Of a DNA stretch of 64,000 nt, positions 59,801-64,000 are shown piece after piece. The notes below the pieces were generated by a model. It ran no database searches and was not told where the DNA came from. It worked only from the letters and a program-made list of their open reading frames with translations. Origin of the DNA: Sphaerolaimus hirsutus. Lineage: Eukaryota; Nematoda; Chromadorea; Monhysterida; Sphaerolaimidae. Every line of letters starts with the position of its first letter. The first letter of the stretch is position 1. The stretch spans positions 19,245,526 to 19,309,525 of the forward strand of contig OZ038460.1 of assembly GCA_964036195.1 (NCBI GenBank), in the 5' to 3' direction. Both the position numbers and the translations under genes were made by a program.

Positions 59801-62800
59801 CACGCCGTTGTTGTTCAAATGGCCCCGCGCACACTAGTTTTCACACGAAATTTCGAACACTCATAAATGAGCTGTAAACGTGTTTGAGTTTTCTGCAATG
59901 AGTCATTTTTGATCTCCGCCAACTGTAGTTGACGGTAGGGTTCAAACGGGATTGACCTTTCGGGATCGGGATCGGGATTGGTTTTTTGAGATTTCGGGAT
60001 CGGGATCGGGATTGGCCGGGATTGGGGTCACGGGATCGGGATCGGGATTGGCATTTTTTCGGGATCGGGATTGGGGTCTTGGGATAGAGATTTTGGCCAA
60101 TGTTTTGGCATTCACAGTTGTTCATAAAGGTCTAAAAACACAATTGGATGCCAGAAACGTGGCATAAAATGAACGCTGGGGGTTTGCGTTCACATTTTTG
60201 CATGCAAAAACGTCGTTTTTTCACTTTTGATAATTTCCACTAATTTTTCCGGGATCGGGATCCCGGACTTTGGAGTTTCTCGGGATCGGGATCGGGATTT
60301 GAAAAGTTTCGGGATCGGGATCGGGACTGCTAAATCCCGGAATTTCACGGGATCCGGGATCGGGATCCCGTTTGAACCCTAGTTGACGGCCACCTGATTG
60401 TAGAAAACTCAAATCCGTTCTAAGCTGATTTGTGAGTTTTCGAAATTTCGTGTGAAAACTGGTGTGCGCAGGCACATTGGGCCCACACACGCTAGTTGAC
60501 ATCGACACCAAATGTCAACTGGTGCCGATCCCGATTCAAAGCTTGCTGACGAGTGAACGAACGACGTTAAAACGCAATCTTTGAATTAGGAACGGAACCA
60601 GTTGACATTTGGTGTCGATGTCAACTAGCGTGTGTGGGGCCAATGAGACACGACAAACTGATCATATGCCTTAAGTGGGGATTATTCACTGGGGCTCATT
60701 TTTCCCCACTCGTTTTACAGGGGGAATTATTCAACAGTGAGAATTATTCAAGAGGTTAATTATTCAGGGGGTATTATTCAAGCAGCCACGGTAACCATTT
60801 GCAATGACAGCAACGCGTGTGCGTCAGCGCGGACATGCTGCGGCGGGTGGCGGCGCTGCGCAGACCCGACTGCTACACGACCGATTTGGGCCGCACCAGA
60901 CTCTACGCCGTGTCCGGCAACGAGGTTGGGTCGGTGGCACTGCACTAGGGTGGCAGACGGTACGGCCTTGCGGTAAACCGTACGGTGCGGTAAATTTTCT
61001 CTTGCGGTAAACGGTACGGTAAATCTCCAATTATGCGGTAAACTGTACTGTACGGTAAATCTGAAGTGCGGTTCGCGGTAAGGTAAGGTACGGTACGGAA
61101 ATTTTCCAAAAATGCGGTACGGTACGGGAAATTTTCCAAAAATGCCGTACGGTGCGGTAAATTTTCCAAAAATGCGGTAAGGGACGGTACGGTAAATTCT
61201 GCCACCCTACTGCACACGGTGGCTGTCAATTGGTTTCCATGTCAATTTGAGTTGACGGGTCACGGCTAGTGATGAAAAAGCGCAAGAACTTTGGCGCCGA
61301 GCACCGCGGCGCTTCTCCGACGCCCCGCGCCAGCGCCAATGGCGCCATTGCAAATATGCGCGAAGCGCCATGGCGCTATTTCCTTTGGCGCCAGTGACAG
61401 GCGCCGGCGTCATGCCGCTTTTTCCTAACTAGCCACTTGACAATTTCTATTTGAAAATCGTCATGCGACGGGAAAACTTAAATCTGAGTTGACGTCGACG
61501 AGTTGACATTCAAATCACAAATGTCAACTCAACTAGCGTGTATAACGCTTTTTAAAGCGTCGTGTGCGCAGGTGTGCAACGTAGCCAAATGCGAAGCGCT
61601 GGTGCGGTCGTGGCGCGACGCTCTGGGCGGTGATCAGGTGCCAATTCTTCAAGTGGATAAAGTGACAAGAAAAGTGGTGACTAAGGTTAAGTGTGATAGG
61701 TCAATTGTGAAAAGGGAAGTGAGTGGATGTGACTCGTACCTACATGAATTTTAAAATGTAAAAACATGTAAAGTTCTCTCGTCACTTATTCAGGTTCCCT
61801 CGTCACATGTCGCTCATCACTTACCACTTTCTTGTCACTTAACCACTTTGGAAATTGGCCCCTGGAAAACGTGGCCGTGCTGCTGCCCAGCGCCGCGCCC
61901 TGCTTCGTACCCGCATTGAGAAATACCGTCGACAGGTGATTGCATGGATTTCGGGTATTTTGAATGACTTTTACTGCGGTTCGGATCGGTTTGGAGTTTT
62001 CATTCACCGGGACCGAGACCGGAATTTTCATTCACCGGAACCGAGACTGGAGTTTCATCGGGATTGGGTGGTCTGCATTGGGACACCGCCAGTCATAGAT
62101 TTCCAACCCTAGCGTTCCATGCATTTACGCACCCGTGTGCTTGATTATCTTTGACGCGTAACGTTTTCCGTGCAGATTGAGGCAGGGCAGCAATTTCCCG
62201 TTCTTTTGGGTGCCCTATTCCGATCACTCGACTCGCGAAGAGATTATCACCTTCGTTCAAAGGTGTGCCTACACTAGTGGTGGAAAAGTTTACCGTACCG
62301 TTTCGGTACCGAATTTACCGCACCGTCCATGTCGCGCGTAAATTTCCGGTAAATAGTGCGGTGCAATTCCCGACGGATTTAGAATGGGAAAGTTCACTTT
62401 TCAGCGTGTAATAGTGTGAGAAAATTGACCGTACCATAGCGGTAATTACCGGTAAATGTCCGATTTCACCGGTAATTTACCGTAGTTTTTTTGTAGTCCA
62501 AACATGTCGGTATTGCAAACATTCATTCATCTCTAAAATTCATCGACATGCATACATTTTTACAAAAAATAACAACAACAACAAAAACCCGTGTACACCA
62601 ACACAAAAATGCAGTCTCCATTCCGTGGCCGAAATCACGCCTCTCGACTGCAAGCGAGGCGTAACGCCCGACTTCTCCGAATATACCCGTTGCCCGACAT
62701 CGGGTTCGGGCGACCCGACAGCAGGTTCGGGCGACCCGACAGCGGGTTCGGGCGACCCGGCAGCGGGCGGGCACCAGGACCCGTTTGTGCTTGAAGGGTC

Positions 62801-63358
62801 GCCTGAGCAGGGAAAGGATGGTGCCGAATGTAGTGTTGTTGCTGCTGATGGGTTGGTGTGGAATGGTTAATTGGGATGAGGTTTTTCACTGTGACACCTG
62901 GTGCCCGTAAAATGTAAAGTGTCAAATTTGCTACTTTTTAAGTGTTCGTTTGACTTTTTCATGACATTTTACGTTGTTTTCGACACTTTGTATGACATTT
63001 TACATTTTACAGAGCGTGTCAAGAAATGTGATTTTAAGTGAAATTTTTTTACAGTGATACCCCCGCACCCCCGCAACAAACTGCACTAGAATGCGATCAA
63101 ATTGAGCGACCCCCTGCCAAGAAACTGCCACCCCCGCACAAGTTCGTCGTGCCCCAACAGAAAACTACTGCGTTTGTTTTTGTGATCATACCTGTCCAGT
63201 TTTTTTGTAAAACTTTTAATCTACCATTTATTGAATATCAACAATTTCACATTTTTGCATGTTCATATCGTTGGATAGTTTTTTTGTGGTATACTCTGCG
63301 TACCGCAAAGTATGCGCCCAAAAAATGGTCGATAATGCGCGAGCTGGATCTCATGTAA
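56639..63358 (+). CDS. DCLRE1B: Apollo/SNM1B-like 5' exonuclease (DCLRE1B), at least 11 exons
   Basis: Apollo is a metallo-beta-lactamase/beta-CASP nuclease with 5'-to-3' exonuclease activity that processes telomere ends with TRF2 and acts in interstrand-crosslink repair. Visible motifs: D32, HxHxDH (H50, H52, D54, H55 in FFLTHAHSDHMHG), DSRHCPGS (H123), LHTGDMRF (D153), LYLDCT (D185), IGKESLL at 226-232 and PYSDHS (H344). GKESLL and PYSDHS favour Apollo over Artemis or SNM1A. Exons: 56639-56810, 57261-57403, 57932-58144, 58493-58552, 59107-59247, 60811-60924, 61572-61637, 61865-61935, 62176-62262, 62615-62851, 63055-63358 (end uncertain). Phases agree throughout. The junction before 61865 lacks a normal AG. 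Introns 4 and 7 are family C MITEs. No TRF-binding motif is seen; the true C-terminus may lie elsewhere or beyond the window. Confidence 0.84.
57261..57403 (+). CDS. DCLRE1B: Apollo-like exon 2
   Basis: GLSASWLRGPIYCSELTAAV then LPELVPGLDSKLVKPLELDT and PHRMQVPL. GxIYCSxxTA is the conserved strand after the metal loop in SNM1 nucleases. Acceptor TTTGCCTCAG, donor CTG/GTGAGG. Confidence 0.86.
57932..58144 (+). CDS. DCLRE1B: Apollo-like exon 3: motifs 3 and 4
   Basis: HSTELCEEIIVTLIDSRHCP then GSVALLIEG, an insert of about 12 residues (QSLNSRGQKCPR), and RRILHTGDMRFESAEIDSHW. It holds catalytic H123 and D153. The donor TTTGAG/GTTGTT is chosen because exon 4 needs phase 0. Confidence 0.86.
58493..58552 (+). 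CDS. DCLRE1B: Apollo-like exon 4: LYLDCT strand
   Basis: A 20-codon exon, LPIDHLYLDCTMWEVDADCQ, containing the Asp of the YLD(N/T)T motif. Acceptor AAACTTTTCAG; the donor TGCCAG/GTTCCA lies in the left end of a family C MITE. Confidence 0.82.
58553..59106 (+). mobile_element. Family C MITE forming the whole of Apollo intron 4 (introner candidate)
   Basis: The 554-bp intron begins CAG/GTTCCAATTCCTCAAGTGG and ends CTTCTGAAATTGGCCCCAG. These are the inverted ends of family C (CCAATTCC...GAAATTGG). CAAGTGACAAGTGG arrays inside each end pair with CCACTTGTCACTC. The centre (about 58745-59020) holds a secondary insertion of AGATTTTTGTATTTT-type palindromic text. Confidence 0.75.
59107..59247 (+). 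CDS. DCLRE1B: Apollo-like exon 5: beta-CASP segment with GKESLL
   Basis: VTSRATATDDICDLINTMHD then HHFLISVRTIGKESLLETIA and NRLDVGA. The acceptor GGCCCCAG is the right end of the family C MITE. The donor GCG/GTGAAG gives phase 0; an earlier GAT/GTGGGT is possible. Confidence 0.8.
59446..59639. mobile_element. Short family F2 MITE in Apollo intron 5
   Basis: ATACTCGGCGGACATCACAC at the left, TGCGGTCCGCCGAGTATA at the right. Both ends match, inverted, the ends of the 960-bp element at 49836-50798, with the middle deleted. Confidence 0.75.
59822..60475. mobile_element. Family D MITE in Apollo intron 5, split by a CCCGAT element
   Basis: GCGCACACTAGTTTTCACAC at the left, GTGTGAAAACTGGTGTGCGCAGGC at the right. 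TTTGAGTTTTCTGCAATGAG pairs with TTGTAGAAAACTCAAATCCG. Removing 59936-60381 restores GTAGTTGACGGCCACC in the middle. Confidence 0.75.
59936..60381. mobile_element. CCCGAT/ATCGGG-hexamer hAT-like element in Apollo intron 5
   Basis: TAGGGTTCAAACGGGATTG and ATCCCGTTTGAACCCTA ends. GTTGACGG is duplicated exactly (59928-59935 and 60382-60389). It is the opposite orientation of 29677-30273 with a shorter hexamer array. Confidence 0.9.
60482..60640. mobile_element. Family G MITE in Apollo intron 5
   Basis: CACACACGCTAGTTGACATC and GATGTCAACTAGCGTGTGTGG ends. ACACCAAATGTCAACTGG and CCAGTTGACATTTGGTGTCG are exact inverses just inside. A young copy. Confidence 0.82.
60811..60924 (+). CDS. DCLRE1B: Apollo-like exon 6
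   Basis: QRVCVSADMLRRVAALRRPD then CYTTDLGRTRLYAVSGNE. It fits the beta-CASP region where Apollo reads (V)xLSPxRLxL. Acceptor CAATGACAG, donor GAG/GTTGGG, phase 0 on both sides. Confidence 0.75.
60951..61209. mobile_element. Family I MITE (GGTACGGTAAA arrays) in Apollo intron 6
   Basis: TAGGGTGGCAGACGG and GGTAAATTCTGCCACCCTA ends. The interior is repeats of GCGGTACGGTAAATTTTCC. CTGCAC lies on both sides. Similar GTACCG-rich text lies at 42720-42830, 53440-53560 and 62290-62480. Confidence 0.72.
61220..61545. mobile_element. Family G element with a family H insertion, Apollo intron 6
   Basis: GGTGGCTGTCAATTGG and TTTGAGTTGACGGGTCACGG at the left pair with CGTCATGCGACGGG and CTGAGTTGACGTCGACG further right, ending AATGTCAACTCAACTAGCG. 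The interrupting text at about 61268-61425 is AAAGCGC/GGCGCC-rich family H. Confidence 0.55.
61572..61637 (+). CDS. DCLRE1B: Apollo-like exon 7
   Basis: 22 codons: VCNVAKCEALVRSWRDALGG and DQ. Acceptor GTGTGCGCAG. The donor GATCAG/GTGCCA is the left end of a family C MITE. Phase 0. Confidence 0.72.
61638..61864 (+). mobile_element. Family C MITE forming Apollo intron 7, acceptor still CTG (introner candidate)
   Basis: The 227-bp intron begins CAG/GTGCCAATTCTTCAAGTGG and ends CCACTTTGGAAATTGGCCCCTG. These ends are inverted copies, and TGACAAGAAAAGTGG pairs with CCACTTTCTTGTCA. The element covers the intron exactly. Its right end keeps the transposon base (CTG), so there is no AG at the position demanded by the protein. 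Confidence 0.7.
61865..61935 (+). CDS. DCLRE1B: Apollo-like exon 8, with a non-canonical acceptor
   Basis: ENVAVLLPSAAPCFVPALRN then TVDR. The AVLLPSAAP strand fits Apollo's IAILPTS-type strand and links in frame to PYSDHS. The base pair before the exon is TG (GGCCCCTG/GAAAAC), not AG. The next AG (61890) shifts the frame and removes PYSDHS. The start is therefore inferred from homology and phase. Confidence 0.6.
62176..62262 (+). CDS. DCLRE1B: Apollo-like exon 9: PYSDHS motif
   Basis: LRQGSNFPFFWVPYSDHSTR then EEIITFVQ. H344 of YSDHS is the conserved beta-CASP histidine. Acceptor TTCCGTGCAG, donor CAAAG/GTGTGC, phase 2 on both sides. Confidence 0.87.
62280..62480. mobile_element. Family I-like text in Apollo intron 9
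   Basis: TGGTGGAAAAGTTTACCGTACC followed by GGTACCGAATTTACCGCACCG and ACCGGTAAATGTCCG. No clean right terminus. Confidence 0.45.
62615..62851 (+). CDS. DCLRE1B: Apollo-like exon 10 with a GSGDPTA repeat
   Basis: Begins SLHSVAEITPLDCKRGV, the end of the catalytic fold. Three near-perfect GSGDPTA heptads follow (21-bp DNA repeat of TCGGGCGACCCGACAGCGGG type, about 62702-62765), then acidic text. Acceptor AAAAATGCAG, donor GATGG/GTTGGT, phase 2 on both sides. Confidence 0.75.
62895..63030. mobile_element. Family B-like hairpin in Apollo intron 10
   Basis: CACCTGGTGCCCGTAAAATGTAAAGTGTC pairs with GACACTTTGTATGACATTTTACATTTTACAG. The right terminus is eroded (AGAGCGTGTC). It fills the middle of the intron but does not reach either splice site. 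Confidence 0.55.
63055..63358 (+). CDS. DCLRE1B: Apollo-like exon 11, 3' boundary uncertain
   Basis: DTPAPPQQTALECDQIERPP then AKKLPPPHKFVVPQQKTTAF looks coding. From about 63170 the frame turns to Phe/Tyr-rich text of intron-like composition, and from 63287 it runs through a family F2 MITE to the stop at 63356. Either the exon ends near 63165-63175, or the MITE supplies the last codons. Confidence 0.5.
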
Positions 63359-63543
63359 ATATGCATTTCACAAAAAAATAAAAATATTTCAAAAAAGAAA
63401 AAAGGCGGAGTCACGTACAAATGAGGAATGTTTTTTCCCGTCATGTTTTTTTTGTTGCTGGAATTGTTTTATCTTAATAAGGATGACGTCATGATGGAGT
63501 GTTTCCTTCAGAAAAATACATAGCATGCGGTCCGCCGAGTATA
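63287..63543. mobile_element. Family F2 MITE
   Basis: GGTATACTCTGCGTACCGCAAAG at the left, ATGCGGTCCGCCGAGTATAC at the right. It shares GATGACGTCATGATGGAGTG and GGCGGAGTC text with 19578-19793 and 31495-31752. Confidence 0.72.
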
Positions 63544-64000
63544 CGTATGTTTTTCAACTTCATTAGTTTAGTGACGGATGGAGTATGCAGTCAAATTTCC
63601 AAAGTTGCATGGACCCCTCAAACTTCCAAAATATCAACACCGTCATATTTGGCGCAATTTTTAATTAATTAGTGTTTCGCAATTAACGCGCGATACATTT
63701 TTCGCCAATTTCACTGTAGAACCATTTTAATTCGCAGGGGTCCCGATGGCTCTGGAGCAAATTTCAATGGCGCATGTAGGAGGGCGGTTTGTCCCAGGTG
63801 TGTTACCCAGGTGTCAGGGGGTTTTGGTAGATGTGAACCCCCGCGGGGGTTTATATGGATGGTAAATCGCTCCTCCAGATGGATAATAAGCTAGAAAAAA
63901 TTTTGTGGGGCGGGGGTTCGCGCGCCACGTCTTATAATTTTTTTTTACCTCAATGGCGCCACACACGAGGGATGTCAACTGAATTTTAGTGAATTTTGTT
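63544..64000. other. Window end, no gene seen
   Basis: AT-rich then GC-mixed text with GGCGCC-free palindromic scraps (CCCCCGCGGGGGT near 63837). From about 63953 a family G end begins (GGCGCCACACACGAGGGATGTCAACTG), cut by the window edge. Confidence 0.35.

Noticed and set aside
61890-61935. Alternative acceptor (CTGCCCAG) for Apollo exon 8
   Set aside because: It gives phase 0 into exon 9, which needs phase 2, and loses both the AVLLPS strand and PYSDHS.

Overview
The window is invertebrate nuclear DNA. Its genes are split into many short exons with GT-AG junctions. The exons are GC-rich and sit in AT-rich non-coding DNA packed with short palindromic DNA transposons (MITEs). No rRNA, operon or bacterial signal is visible. 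The gene families (Neto, RYBP/YAF2, Apollo) point to a bilaterian animal; nothing in the sequence lets me name the species.

Layout. (1) About 1-24.4 kb holds no gene I can support. It is a graveyard of non-autonomous transposons, many inserted inside one another. (2) 24.68-44.99 kb, + strand: a 16-exon model for a Neto-like receptor auxiliary protein (signal peptide, CUB, CUB, LDL-receptor class A, transmembrane helix, long low-complexity tail; 1017 residues). (3) 45-49.5 kb: intergenic, mostly transposons. (4) 49.5-54.0 kb, + strand: a 6-exon RYBP/YAF2-like Polycomb adaptor (397 residues). (5) 54-56.6 kb: intergenic MITE cluster. (6) 56.64 kb to at least 63.1 kb, + strand: an Apollo/SNM1B-like (DCLRE1B) metallo-beta-lactamase/beta-CASP nuclease, at least 11 exons, 3' end uncertain. 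Exon phases agree across nearly every junction in all three models, which is the main support for the exon edges. The genes lie head to tail but work in unrelated processes: synaptic receptor assembly, chromatin silencing, and telomere or crosslink repair.

Repeat families (my labels). A: TA-flanked, ends CCGTATTTCCTCGAA, C/G-run rich, the commonest. B: ends like CCAGGGGGCAGTCCC with arrays of AAAGTGTCAAATG. C: ends like CCAGGGGCCAATTCC with arrays of CAAGTGACAAGT. D: ends CACACACTAGTTTTCAC. E: TA-flanked, TAATAGAACGGCA units. F: ends TATACTCGGCG. G: ends CACACGCTAGTTGACATC. H: GGCGCC-rich, ends GTGATGTAAAAAGCGCC. I: GGTACGGTAAA repeats, ends TAGGGTGGCAGA. J: TTTCCGTTTTCCG repeats, ends TAGGGTGTCAAA. 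M: ends CAGGGGCCAGATTTAATT. A further family carries CCCGAT hexamers with ends TAGGGTTCAAACGGGAT. Several have exact 8-bp target duplications (hAT-like) or TA duplications.

Most interesting result. Three introns consist of a single family B or C MITE whose own ends serve as splice sites: Neto intron 15, and Apollo introns 4 and 7. This is the signature of introners (transposons that create introns). In Apollo intron 7 the expected 3' splice site still reads CTG rather than CAG, so that intron may be young or not normally spliced.
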